Positions 7,130 to 14,916 are shown, counted from the first letter of the stretch. The stretch: 26,215 nucleotides of DNA from HRBIN12 sp964447335 (GCA_964447335.1 CAYUSA010000040.1:1-26215), one strand, 5' to 3'. Notes: generated from the sequence alone by a model not told the origin. Numbers and translations: made by a program.

Positions 7130-7339
7130 ATGAGCAGCCGCAACCTCGTATCGCCGGACGACGTCGGCAAGCGCGTGTCGTTCCAGTTCGAGCTGCCGAA
7201 CGGGTACGTCGGCGAGGCCGTGGGAACGCTCGAGTACTTCGACGAGGGCGCGGCGACGTTCCTGGTCCGTCGCAAGGACGGCGACCTCGCCCGTGTGCCG
7301 ATGCGCGCCGTCCGCTTCGGCAAGGTCGTCCCCGGCTGA
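7130..7339 (+). CDS. Small 69-aa protein, SH3-like fold suspected
   Basis: A 69-residue protein rich in beta-prone stretches: DVGKRVSFQFELPNGYVGEA, VGTLEYFDEGAATFLVRRKD and ARVPMRAVRFGKVVPG. The pattern (VG-R-V-, then G-L-, then L-VR-KDG---RVP---V---K-VP) resembles the small SH3-like domain at the N-terminus of some actinobacterial GNAT acetyltransferases; this is a comparison from memory and not a firm assignment. No catalytic domain follows. The gene stands between the dehydrogenase operon and the ammonia-lyase gene, 30 bases before the latter, and could be cotranscribed with it. The ATG is preceded by a leaderless-type -10 box. Confidence 0.65.
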   Translation: MSSRNLVSPDDVGKRVSFQFELPNGYVGEAVGTLEYFDEGAATFLVRRKDGDLARVPMRAVRFGKVVPG

Positions 7340-7369
7340 TAGGCGGGGACCGTCACCCTGGGAGGCCCC

Positions 7370-7786
7370 GTGAGCGACGCACCGCCCACATCGATGATCC
7401 GTCTGCGGCTCGGAGCGGAGGACGCCCACTACGGCGGCAACCTCGTGGCCGGCGCCACGCAGCTCCGGATCATCGGCGACCTCATCACCGAGCTCGCGAT
7501 GCGCTTCGACGGCGACGAGGGCCTGTTCCGGGCCTATGAGTCGGTCGAGTTCCTCGCGCCGCTGTACGCGGGCGACTGGATCGAGGGCAAGGGCAGGATC
7601 GTGTCGGTCGGGAGCACCTCACGCCGATGCGAGTTCGAGGTCTGGAAGGTCGGCGCCGCGCTGCCCGAGATCTCGGATTCAGCGGCCGAGTTCCTCGACG
7701 AGCCGGTCCTCACGTGCAGAGCCGTGGGCACGACCGTCGTTCCGAAGGAACATCAGCGCTTCCCGCACCGATCCGCGGGAGCCTAG
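7370..7786 (+). CDS. kal: 3-aminobutyryl-CoA ammonia-lyase homologue (hotdog fold)
   Basis: A 138-residue single-hotdog protein that matches the Kal family closely: DAHYGGNLVAGA (22-33), IIGDLITELAMRFDGDEGLF, YESVEFLAPLYAGDWIEGKG, VGSTSRRCEFEVWKV and the C-terminal VLTCRAVGTTVVPKE. In lysine fermentation Kal eliminates ammonia from L-3-aminobutyryl-CoA to give crotonyl-CoA. None of the other kam/kdd/kce/kal pathway genes is nearby, so the physiological substrate here is uncertain. The GTG at 7370 is supported by GGGAGG five bases upstream. The TAG stop (7784-7786) overlaps the convergent response-regulator stop in a shared CTAG. Confidence 0.82.
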   Translation: MSDAPPTSMIRLRLGAEDAHYGGNLVAGATQLRIIGDLITELAMRFDGDEGLFRAYESVEFLAPLYAGDWIEGKGRIVSVGSTSRRCEFEVWKVGAALPEISDSAAEFLDEPVLTCRAVGTTVVPKEHQRFPHRSAGA

Positions 7787-8166
7787 CTCGCCTTCTCGAG
7801 GTCGTGGACGACGCCGAGCAGGTCGTCCACGTTGAACGGTTTCGCGACGAAGGCGTCGGCACCGAGCTCGGCGGCCTTCGCGCGGTCGCGCAGGCTCGCT
7901 CGCGCCGAGACCACGACGACGCGCGGGCGCTCGTGCCTGGGCAGCGCCTGGAGCTCCTCGAGCACGCTCCAGCCGTCCATGACCGGCATCATGATGTCGA
8001 GGAGCATCAGCTGCGGATGATGCGCCCGCAGCTCGTCGAGCGCCGACCGCCCATCGCGCGCGGACACCGTCCGGTAGCCCTCGGCTTCGAGGCTGAAGCG
8101 GAGCATCCAGACGACCTGCGGCTCGTCGTCGACGACCAGCACGGTGGTCGCGGTCTCGGTGTCCAT
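7783..8166 (-). CDS. Single-domain response regulator (CheY-like receiver)
   Basis: A 127-residue protein consisting only of a receiver domain. The acidic pocket is Asp13/Asp14 (VVDDEP), the phospho-acceptor is Asp57 in LMLLDIMMPVMDG, the switch residue is Ser87 (VVVSARA) and the conserved lysine is Lys109 (VAKPF). There is no output domain, so it would act by protein-protein contact or as a phosphorelay intermediate. The ATG at 8166 is chosen because the receiver begins right after it and TACGCT ends 10 bases upstream; an in-frame GTG at 8211 would add 15 unsupported residues. No kinase is adjacent; the histidine kinase at 12490-14889 is 4.3 kb away, so a partnership is only a guess. Confidence 0.87.
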   Translation of the reverse strand: MDTETATTVLVVDDEPQVVWMLRFSLEAEGYRTVSARDGRSALDELRAHHPQLMLLDIMMPVMDGWSVLEELQALPRHERPRVVVVSARASLRDRAKAAELGADAFVAKPFNVDDLLGVVHDLEKAS

Positions 8167-8176
8167 CGTCTCTAGG

Positions 8177-8182
8177 AGCGTA
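8177..8182 (-). promoter_or_regulatory. -10 box of the response regulator
   Basis: TACGCT on the minus strand ends 10 bases before the ATG at 8166, predicting a leader of about three bases. No ribosome-binding site is visible. Confidence 0.35.
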
Positions 8183-8314
8183 TCGGCACCGGGCGCGTCG
8201 CCGGGATCCACCCAAGAGGCGGTTTCGGCGGGCCGGTCGGACTACGCCTCACGATCCGACGGGCGCCGAGCCGGACCACCCGGACATAGCCCGTCCGCGG
8301 CAGCCGCGAGCGTC

Positions 8315-9328
8315 TCAGGCGAAGCGCAGGCCGGATCCGGCCGTGACGAGCCCGATCGGGAACGCCGGCGTCCCGCAGGCATCGGCGCGCTGGAGGACCT
8401 CGGCGAGACGCTCCTCGGGAACGACCAGCACCATGCCGATACCCATGTTGAACGTCGCGCGCATGTCCTCGGCGCTCGCGCCGGCCGCCTCCCGGAGCAG
8501 GTCGAAGACGGGCGGAACGGGCCAGGAGCCCTCGCGAACCTGCGCGCCGAGCGCGCTCCCGAGCACCCGCGGGAGGTTCTCGGGGATGCCGCCCCCGGTG
8601 ATGTGCGCGGCGGCGTGCACGAGTCCCTCGCGTGCGAGCGCGAGCACGAGCGGCGCGTAGATGGCGGTCGGCTCGAGCAGCTCGTCGGCGAGCGTGCGGC
8701 CGAGCCTCGGCAGCTCGTCGTCGAGCGCGTAGCCGGCATCCCGCAGCAGGGCCGCGCGGACGAGCGAGTAGCCGTTCGAGTGCAGCCCGCTCGAGGCGAG
8801 GCCCACGAGCGCGTCGCCCTCGACCACGCGGTGCGGACCGAGCGTCGCGTCGTCGTCCACGACGCCGACGCAGAAACCGGCGAGATCGAAGGCGTCCTCG
8901 TCCATCACGCCGGGGTGCTCTGCCGTCTCGCCGCCGAGGAGCGCACACCCTGCGCGGCGGCAGCCCTCCGCGACTCCGGCGACGATCGCGGCGACGCGGT
9001 CGGGCACGACCCGGCCAACGGCGAGGTAGTCGAGGAAGAACAGCGGCTCGGCTCCCGTGCACACGACGTCGTCGGCGCACATCGCGACGAGATCGATCCC
9101 GACGGTGTCGAGCCGGCCCGTCGCACGGGCGATCTCGAGCTTCGTGCCGACGCCATCCGTCGCGGCGGCGAGCGACCTGCCCTCGCCGATGCGGAACAGG
9201 CCGGCGAACCCGCCGACGCCCTCGGCGAGCTCGGGGCGGGCGGCGCCGGCCGCGACGTCGCGGATGAGCGTCACGGCCGCGGCCGCGGCATCGAGGTCCA
9301 CCCCCGCGCGACGGTAGGCCTCGCTCAC
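8315..9328 (-). CDS. purM: Phosphoribosylformylglycinamidine cyclo-ligase (AIR synthetase)
   Basis: A 337-residue PurM, normal length, converting FGAM plus ATP to AIR in step five of purine synthesis. Family features are the N-terminal YRRAGVDLDA, the ATP-loop GRSLAAATDGVGTKLEIA, MCADDVVCTGAEPLFFLDYL, ALLGGETAEHPGVM, GLASSGLHSNGYSLVR and HITGGGIPENLPRVL. The GTG at 9328 overlaps the purF stop by four bases (GTGA); the upstream open frame is a purF shadow. It is the last gene of the minus-strand purine set; purN and purH, which follow purM in Bacillus, are not here. Confidence 0.96.
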   Translation of the reverse strand: MSEAYRRAGVDLDAAAAAVTLIRDVAAGAARPELAEGVGGFAGLFRIGEGRSLAAATDGVGTKLEIARATGRLDTVGIDLVAMCADDVVCTGAEPLFFLDYLAVGRVVPDRVAAIVAGVAEGCRRAGCALLGGETAEHPGVMDEDAFDLAGFCVGVVDDDATLGPHRVVEGDALVGLASSGLHSNGYSLVRAALLRDAGYALDDELPRLGRTLADELLEPTAIYAPLVLALAREGLVHAAAHITGGGIPENLPRVLGSALGAQVREGSWPVPPVFDLLREAAGASAEDMRATFNMGIGMVLVVPEERLAEVLQRADACGTPAFPIGLVTAGSGLRFA

Positions 9329-10728
9329 GACTTGGCCGGGTGCTCGAGGAGGAATTTGTCGGCGTGCTCGGGGATCGCGATCGGGTACTCGCCGTCGAAG
9401 CACGCCCGGCACAGGTCCTCCTTCGGCGAACCGGTCGCGCCGACCATGCCCTCCATCGACAGGTAGCCGAGCGAGTCGGCGCCGACGAACTGGCGGACCT
9501 CCTCGACGGACAGGTCCGAGGCCACGAGCTCGGAGCGTGTGGACATGTCGATGCCGTAGAAGCACGGCCACTTGATCGGAGGGCATGTGATCCGCGTGTG
9601 GACCTCGGCGGCGCCGGCCTCCCGGAGCGCCTGAACGAGCTGGCGCGTGGTGGTGCCACGGACGATCGAGTCGTCGATCACGACGAGGCGCTTGCCGCGG
9701 ATCGACTCCGGGATCGGGTTGAGCTTCAGTTTCACACCCCGCTCGCGGAGCGTCTGCGAGGGCTGGATGAACGTCCGCCCGACGTACCGGTTCTTCATCA
9801 GCCCCTCGCCGTAGGGGATGCCGCTCTCCTCCGCATACCCCTGCGCGGCAGAGGTCCCCGTGTCCGGCACCGGGATGACGAGATCCCCGTCCGCGGGCGC
9901 CTCCCGCGCGAGCCGGCGTCCGAGCTCGCGCCGGACCTCGTGCACGGTATGGCCACGCAGACGCGAGTCCGCGCGGGCGAGGTACACGTACTCGAACACG
10001 CAGAGCGCCTCACGGGGGGTCTCGACGTAGCGGAACGACTGCAGGCCCCGGTCGTCGATGCGGATCAGCTCGCCCGGCTCCACGTCACGCACGAAGGCGG
10101 CGCCGACGATGTCGAGCGCACACGTCTCCGACGCCACGACGAACCCCGTCGGCAGCCGCCCGATCGAGAGCGGCCGCAACCCGTACGGGCCCCGAGCGGC
10201 GAAGATGCTCCGCTCGTCCATGATCACGAAGCAGAACGCGCCGCGCAGGGTGGGGAGGATCTCGAGGCATGCCTCCTCGAGCCCGCCGGCCATCTGCCGC
10301 GCGAGGAGCGTGGCCACGAGGTCCGAGTCCGTCGTGGCTCCGCCGGCGGCGCGCCCGGCGCGCTCGGCGAGCTCGAGCGTGTTCACCAGGTTGCCGTTGT
10401 GCCCGAGCGCGAGCGAGCGGTGACCGTCGGTCTTGAACGCGGGCTGGGCGTTCTCCCACGTCGTCGAGCCCGTGGTCGAGTAGCGCGTGTGACCGATCCC
10501 GAGGTCGCCCTGCAGCGTGGTGAGGGTGGCCTCGTTGAACACCTGGGAGACGAGTCCGAGCTCCTTGTAGACCAGGATGTGCTCGCCGTCGGAGACCGCC
10601 ATGCCCGCGGACTCCTGGCCGCGGTGCTGCTGGGCGAACAGACCGAAGTAGATGAGCCGGGATACGTCCTCACCCGGGGCCCACGCCCCGAAAAGGCCGC
10701 ACTCCTCCTTCGGACTCTCCGCTCCCAC
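9325..10728 (-). CDS. purF: Amidophosphoribosyltransferase
   Basis: A 467-residue PurF, which transfers glutamine amide nitrogen to PRPP in the first committed step. The start is GTG. A short propeptide (about MGAESPKEE) precedes the nucleophile Cys10 in ECGLFGAW, as in Bacillus-type enzymes that are processed and carry an Fe-S cluster. Cluster cysteines are visible in ITCPPIKWPCFYGIDM and DLCRACFDG. The glutaminase part has QQHRGQESAGMAV and GIGHTRYSTTG. The PRPP loop is LVVIDDSIVRGTT. The stop overlaps purM. Upstream is a TACCAT -10 box, so purF-purM can be transcribed separately from purA-purL. Confidence 0.97.
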   Translation of the reverse strand: MGAESPKEECGLFGAWAPGEDVSRLIYFGLFAQQHRGQESAGMAVSDGEHILVYKELGLVSQVFNEATLTTLQGDLGIGHTRYSTTGSTTWENAQPAFKTDGHRSLALGHNGNLVNTLELAERAGRAAGGATTDSDLVATLLARQMAGGLEEACLEILPTLRGAFCFVIMDERSIFAARGPYGLRPLSIGRLPTGFVVASETCALDIVGAAFVRDVEPGELIRIDDRGLQSFRYVETPREALCVFEYVYLARADSRLRGHTVHEVRRELGRRLAREAPADGDLVIPVPDTGTSAAQGYAEESGIPYGEGLMKNRYVGRTFIQPSQTLRERGVKLKLNPIPESIRGKRLVVIDDSIVRGTTTRQLVQALREAGAAEVHTRITCPPIKWPCFYGIDMSTRSELVASDLSVEEVRQFVGADSLGYLSMEGMVGATGSPKEDLCRACFDGEYPIAIPEHADKFLLEHPAKS

Positions 10729-10738
10729 TGAGGGACCG

Positions 10739-10744
10739 ATGGTA
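10739..10744 (-). promoter_or_regulatory. -10 box of purF-purM
   Basis: TACCAT on the minus strand, preceded by TGC (extended -10 type), ends 10 bases before the purF GTG. The predicted leader is only a few bases and there is no Shine-Dalgarno sequence. A -35 is not convincing; CTGAAC at 16 bases is the best candidate. Confidence 0.45.
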
Positions 10745-10762
10745 GCACCCGTCCCAGCGCGT

Positions 10763-10995
10763 TCAGCGAACCGTCACGGGCACGCGCTGGACGGCGTTGT
10801 TGAGGTACCCACCCACGTTCCACGGCGGCTCGAGCGGCTGGCTCGCGCCGCTCGCGTCGGTCGCCCGGCAGCAGAGCACGCGCGTGGGCGAGGACGGGGG
10901 CGAGACCTGGGCCGATGCCGCGCTCGAGCCGGCGGTCTCGCGGTTCGCGTGGCGACGGTGGACCTTCGCGTGGGACGCGGCTCCCGGTGAGAGGG
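10763..10995. pseudogene. Sulfite-oxidase-type molybdopterin enzyme remnant with internal inversion
   Basis: Two adjoining pieces encode consecutive parts of the C-terminal (Mo-co dimerisation) domain of a sulfite-oxidase-family protein, on opposite strands. On the plus strand 10887-10994 reads GEDGGETWADAALEPAVS and then FAWRRWTFAWDAAPGER. On the minus strand 10882 down to the TGA at 10763 reads RATDASGASQPLEPPWNVGG followed by YLNNAVQRVPVTVR. In the intact family the first piece is followed directly by the second (DGGETW...W.F.WDA.PGEH.L..RATDA.G..QP...PWN..GY.NNAV..V.V.V). The layout is that expected if the first piece had been inverted in place. A 10-bp palindrome, CACGCGCGTG (10877-10886), sits at the junction. 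Nothing upstream of 10995 resembles the rest of the enzyme. Certainly non-functional. Confidence 0.72.
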
Positions 10996-11060
10996 TTGTC
11001 CAACGCCCGGGCGCCGATGAGCGGGACAACCGGCAGATACACCTGGGGGCAGCGTTCCGT

Positions 11061-11702
11061 TCATGCAGACCCCTGCGGGGCCCGGTGATGACCGCGATGA
11101 CCGGCCTCCGGGTCACCGGCGCCGAAGAGGCTCGGCATCAACTGGATCAGCGCTTTCACGACGTGCTCCGGCCCATCCTGCACGGCGATCCGCCTCCAGG
11201 CGGGCATCGAGACCGCCCCGAGGATCGCCTCCGCGAGATCGGGATCCAGCGCAGGCTCCCGTCCCCCCGCCGACAGCGCATCTTCGACGACGGACCCGAG
11301 ATGCCCGACGAGCTGGGCGTAGGGAGCTACGTCCGCCCCCACCCACCGAGCGGAGCACACCAGGCGGCGCTCGAGGAGGACCCCCAGATCGGGCCGGTCG
11401 ACGGAAGCCCGGGCCAGCGCGCGCGCCGCGGCCACGAACCGTGCATGCGGGTCCGGGATCGAGTCGGCGTGGCGGCTCAGCTCGCCGATCAGGTCCCTGC
11501 AGGACCTGGCGAGCGAGGCTCCGACCAGGCTGGCCTTGTCGCGGTGATCCAGGTACACGGTGCCCTTGCCGATGCCGGCGGCCCTGGCCACATCGTCGAC
11601 CCGCAGCCTGAAGCAACCCTTCTCACGCAAGGCTCGGGCGGTCTCTCGTGCCAGTATCTCGCTGCGTTCGCGCCGGGCGCGTGCGCTGAGCCGCTCCGTC
11701 AT
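11061..11702 (-). CDS. TetR-family transcriptional regulator
   Basis: A 213-residue regulator. The N-terminal helix-turn-helix is clear: RRERSEILARETARALREKG, then LRVDDVARAAGIGKGTVYLD and HRDKASLV. The C-terminal ligand-binding half is divergent, as usual, so the inducer is unknown. The ATG at 11702 has a strong GGAGGTGAG ribosome-binding site; an upstream in-frame ATG at 11750 would add 16 residues through the promoter. TTCACT and TATCTG form a -35/-10 pair upstream. A 15-base motif shared with the other TetR gene lies just beyond it. The gene is in the non-purine block between purL and purF. Confidence 0.92.
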   Translation of the reverse strand: MTERLSARARRERSEILARETARALREKGCFRLRVDDVARAAGIGKGTVYLDHRDKASLVGASLARSCRDLIGELSRHADSIPDPHARFVAAARALARASVDRPDLGVLLERRLVCSARWVGADVAPYAQLVGHLGSVVEDALSAGGREPALDPDLAEAILGAVSMPAWRRIAVQDGPEHVVKALIQLMPSLFGAGDPEAGHRGHHRAPQGSA

Positions 11703-11717
11703 CGTGCCCTCACCTCC

Positions 11718-11767
11718 CAGATAGGAAGTCGCGTCGGTGCAGTGAAGCACGTTTCTGACCGAGGGGT
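11718..11767 (-). promoter_or_regulatory. Promoter and operator-like motif of the intact TetR gene
   Basis: On the minus strand TTCACT (11741-11746) and TATCTG (11718-11723) are separated by 17 bases, a good sigma70-type promoter. Just upstream, 11753-11767 reads ACCCCTCGGTCAGAA on the minus strand. The identical 15-mer occurs in inverted orientation at 12388-12402 in front of the broken TetR gene. The motif contains a TGACCGAG half-site, typical of TetR operators. Confidence 0.5.
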
Positions 11768-11828
11768 TCCGAGAGCAGACCTGCGGGTCACTCTCATCGC
11801 AGGACTCGAGCCGGGGATCTCGTGGGCG

Positions 11829-12381
11829 TCAGTCGCCGCGGAGCAGGAACCGAACGATCGGTTCGACGTCCGATGCGGTGGGTCGTTGCCCGAGCGCTCT
11901 CCGGCGCTGGTACACGGACGCGGTCAACGCGCGGAGCGCCTGGCCGAACCCGAGCCCGGCCCCGGGCCGGGGCGCACCGAGCGCTCCGAGCAGGCGGTCG
12001 ATCTCGCCCCAGTCCAGGAAGGGGCAATCGACCTCGGCGAGGCAGCACGGTCTCGGGTCGTCCCCCTCTCGGTCCACGCCCAGGCAGCCCCGGATCAGGA
12101 ACCTCGTCGCGTGCCGGAGACGCCGAGAGGGCGCGACCAGCTCAGCGCCGGCCCGGGCCTCCTCGATCGCCCCCCCGCCAAGCCTCGTCGACGCACCGCC
12201 GGAGCAGCTCCTCCCTGCTTCGGAAGTGCTGATAGAGGGTGGCCTTCGACACACCCAGGCGGGCGGCGACCGCGTTCATGGTGAAGGCCCGACAGCCCAC
12301 ATCCGCCAGCACGGCCTCCGCGGCGCTCACGATCTCCCGCTCCCTGAAGGCGCGCTGACGGCTCCTGAACGGCTCGGTCAA
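11829..12381 (-). pseudogene. TetR-family regulator interrupted by a +1 frameshift at a G7 tract
   Basis: The N-terminal frame begins at TTG 12381 (GAGGGG 9 bases upstream) and encodes a clear helix-turn-helix: EREIVSAAEAVLADVG, AFTMNAVAARLGVSKATLYQ and HFRSREELLRRCVDEAWRGG. It then runs off into a low-complexity tail that stops at 12142. The C-terminal regulator half continues in another frame (AIEEARAGAELVAPSRRLRH through VEPIVRFLLRGD) to a TGA at 11829. The switch falls exactly at seven consecutive Gs on the minus strand (12170-12176); with six Gs the frames join and give a 183-residue TetR protein of normal length. This could be a true pseudogene, slippage-based on/off switching, or a sequencing error. 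Confidence 0.75.
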
Positions 12382-12416
12382 TCCGTGACCCCTCGGTCAG
12401 AATCGCTCCAACGATA
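12373..12416 (-). promoter_or_regulatory. Promoter and operator-like half-sites of the frameshifted TetR gene
   Basis: TATCGT on the minus strand (12411-12416) is a plausible -10. Downstream lies an inverted repeat TGACC-CCTC-GGTCA (12386-12399), overlapping the ribosome-binding site. A second minus-strand TGACCGAG (12373-12380) starts within the TTG start codon, repeating the first (12392-12399) at a 19-base interval. The arrangement fits autorepression by a TetR protein, or binding by the neighbouring regulator, whose promoter carries the same 15-mer. Confidence 0.5.
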
Positions 12417-12489
12417 CGCATGGAAGCGCGGCGTCGGCGGCAGCAGCGGCGGGGAGATCCAGCGAGGAGCAGCCGTGGGTCGCGGTCGC

Positions 12490-14889
12490 TCACGCGGCCC
12501 GGCCCGGGATCCAGAACTCGACCGCGGTTCCGGCGCCGGGGGCGCTCGTGATCCGCAGCCACCCACCGGCGAGCTCTGCTCGCTCGCGCATGTCCGGCAG
12601 GCCCAGGTGTCCCGGAGCCGGCGGCACACGCTCTGGGATGAACCCGACGCCGTCGTCCCGGACCATCACCCTCGTGCCGTCCCCCTCGGATCCCAGTTCC
12701 ACCTCCACGCGTGTGGCGCGCGCGTGCTTCCGCACATTGCCGATGGCCTCCTGGGCGATCCGGTAGCAGATGACCCGGCTCTCGGGGGTCGGCTCTCCGG
12801 CCATGCGGTCCGCGACGGCGAACGCCACCGGAGCATCCTCCGCCACCCGCTGCAGGAGCTCACGGAGGGCGGCGGCGAGTCCTTCGCGGTCCAGGCTCAA
12901 CGGACGGAGCTCGAACAGGAGCGTGCGAAGGCTCCCGAGCACCTGCGAGACCGTTCCCTCGACCGCGTCGATCAGCTCGATCTGTCCCCGTTCCCGGAGG
13001 GTCTCCTTGAGCATCCCGACCCGAAGGCTGAGCGCGGCGATCTTCTGGAGCGGATCGTCGTGGATGTCACCAGCGATGCGAGCCTGCTCCTCCTCCCTGG
13101 CCTTCACGAGATGGGCGAGCAGTCGCCTGCGTTCCGCGTCCGTGCGCTGGAGGCGCTCCAAGGTCCGTTCGAGCTCCTCCTCGGCCCGCCGACGCTCCGT
13201 GATGTCCTGCACCGTGCCCACCACCTTGATCGCGTTCCCCTCCTCGTCGACCACGACCTCGGCCTTCTCGTGGACGATGCGCTCGGTGCCGTCGGGGCGC
13301 ACGATCCGGTGATCGATGGCGTAGGGCTCCCCACCCTCGACCGCGGCTCGGACCGCTCGCTCGACCGATGTCTGGTCATCGGGGTGGGTGGCGTCGACGA
13401 ACACCCCGTACGTGGGGGAGGACCCCTGCGGCGCGAGCCCAAAGATCCGGTAGACCTCGTCGGACCACGCGACCTGGTCCGCCACGATGTCCCAGTCCCA
13501 GCTCCCCAGATGGGCGATCTCCTGTGCGTGTGCGAGCCTCCGTCCGCTCGTACGGACGACCCTGTCCGCCTCGTCCCGCTCGATGGCGTTCGCCAGGACG
13601 GCGGCGATGGACCGGAGCAGGTCGACGGCGTACGCAGGGAACGCCCGGCGCCGCGTCGTATGCACACCCAGCACGCCGAAGGGGCGCTCACGTCCGCGGA
13701 TCGCGACGCTGACGCCGCTGACCACGCCGTGATCGAGCAGGAGCGAGGGGCCGCGGAAGCGGCGTTCGGTCGCGAGGTCCTCGACGACGACCGGCTCGTC
13801 CGACAGGAGCGTGAAGCCCGCCTGGGAGCCGGCCCCGGCCGGCACGGTGGCCCGGCCGACCAGCCCCTCGCGCCACCCGACCCCGGCTCGGAGCAGGAGC
13901 TCCTGTCCGTCGGGGAGGAGCTCGAGGACCTTCGCGTACTCGACGTCCAGGGACTCGGCCACCAGCTCCACGGCACGATCCATCACCGCGCCCGGCGGCT
14001 CACCGACGACCGCCAGTTGGCCCAGCTCGGCCACGGCTGCGAGCTGGCGGATGTGAACTCGCATCTCCTCTTCCGCGCGCTTGCGCTCCGTGACGTCGAG
14101 GAGGATCCCGTGGCAGAAGAGCGGCGTCCCCGCGTCGTCGCGGATGACCTCGCTCTCCTCGTGGATCCAGACGACCCGGCCGTCGCGAGCCACCATGCGG
14201 TAGTCGAGCACGAGCGGCTCGCCCGTCTCGATCAGGCGAGTGTTGGCGGCGAGGGCCTCGGCGCGGTCGTCGGCGAACAGGAGCCTCACCCACAGCTCGT
14301 CGTCGGCCTCCCACTCGTGCGGGGTGTACCCGAGGACCGCCTCCACCTGTGGACTGATATAGAGGGTGGAGGCCGTTGGGTCCAGGCGAGAGACGTGCGT
14401 GACGGCCGGGATCCGTTCGACGAGCCTCCGATACCTCGCCTCGGACTGCCGAAGCAGCTCCTCGGCCCGACGGCGGGCGGTGTCATCCCGGATCGCGCTC
14501 GCGACGAGGAAACCCCCGGGCGTCGTAAGGGGCGCGAGCCCGATGTCGACGGGGAGCTCGCTCCCATCCTTGCGCCGCAGCCAGATCGGGATGCCGCTCC
14601 CCATATGCCGGACGCGCGGCTCCGAGACGAATCGCGATCGTTCCCGCGCGTGGCCCGCGCGGGAGGACTCGGGCACGAGGATCTCCACGGGGCGGCCCAG
14701 GATCTCGTCCCGGGTGTACCCGGACATCTCCTCCAGGCGCTCGTTCACGCGGACGATGCGCCCTTCCGCGTCCGCGATCAGCAGCCCGTCCGGGAACCCC
14801 TCGCAGAGTGCACGGAAGAACCCCAGGTCGCCCGGGCCGCCCTCGGGGACATCGCGTTCCGTACCACGGCGAAGTCGACGCACCGGCAT
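12490..14889 (-). CDS. Soluble multi-sensor histidine kinase (PAS-PAS-GAF-PAS-HisKA_3-HATPase)
   Basis: A 799-residue NarL-partner-type (HPK7) sensor kinase without membrane segments. PAS1 spans about 23-140 (GFPDGLLIADAEGRIVRVNE), PAS2 with PAC about 150-272 (TLYISPQVEAVLGYTPHEWE, ILLDVTERKRAEEE), GAF about 290-440, PAS3 with PAC about 452-567 (GTVQDITERRRAEEE), and a coiled-coil 567-600. The phospho-acceptor is His610 in EEEQARIAGDIHDDPLQKIA. The ATPase has the N-box EAIGNVRKHA (714-723), G1 DDGVGF (745-750) and GHLGLPDMRERAELAGG. The ATG at 14889 follows a GGGGGGA ribosome-binding site. No LuxR/NarL-type response regulator is in the window. It opens the block that separates purL from purF. 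Confidence 0.93.
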   Translation of the reverse strand: MPVRRLRRGTERDVPEGGPGDLGFFRALCEGFPDGLLIADAEGRIVRVNERLEEMSGYTRDEILGRPVEILVPESSRAGHARERSRFVSEPRVRHMGSGIPIWLRRKDGSELPVDIGLAPLTTPGGFLVASAIRDDTARRRAEELLRQSEARYRRLVERIPAVTHVSRLDPTASTLYISPQVEAVLGYTPHEWEADDELWVRLLFADDRAEALAANTRLIETGEPLVLDYRMVARDGRVVWIHEESEVIRDDAGTPLFCHGILLDVTERKRAEEEMRVHIRQLAAVAELGQLAVVGEPPGAVMDRAVELVAESLDVEYAKVLELLPDGQELLLRAGVGWREGLVGRATVPAGAGSQAGFTLLSDEPVVVEDLATERRFRGPSLLLDHGVVSGVSVAIRGRERPFGVLGVHTTRRRAFPAYAVDLLRSIAAVLANAIERDEADRVVRTSGRRLAHAQEIAHLGSWDWDIVADQVAWSDEVYRIFGLAPQGSSPTYGVFVDATHPDDQTSVERAVRAAVEGGEPYAIDHRIVRPDGTERIVHEKAEVVVDEEGNAIKVVGTVQDITERRRAEEELERTLERLQRTDAERRRLLAHLVKAREEEQARIAGDIHDDPLQKIAALSLRVGMLKETLRERGQIELIDAVEGTVSQVLGSLRTLLFELRPLSLDREGLAAALRELLQRVAEDAPVAFAVADRMAGEPTPESRVICYRIAQEAIGNVRKHARATRVEVELGSEGDGTRVMVRDDGVGFIPERVPPAPGHLGLPDMRERAELAGGWLRITSAPGAGTAVEFWIPGRAA

Positions 14890-14916
14890 CCGAGTCCCCC
14901 CGCCTGGAGTTACGCA

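Noticed and set aside
8236..8260. GTCGGA...TCCGAC stem between purM and the response regulator as a terminator
   Set aside because: Only six pairs with a 13-base loop and no T tract, and it lies upstream of the response regulator and beyond the purM end; too weak to call.
10729..11060. Purine riboswitch or other structured RNA upstream of purF
   Set aside because: The -10 box sits 10 bases before the start codon, leaving no leader to hold a riboswitch.
12490..14889. Histidine kinase and the receiver protein at 7783-8166 as a two-component pair
   Set aside because: They are 4.3 kb apart in separate units, and a HisKA_3 kinase normally partners a NarL/LuxR-type regulator with a DNA-binding domain.
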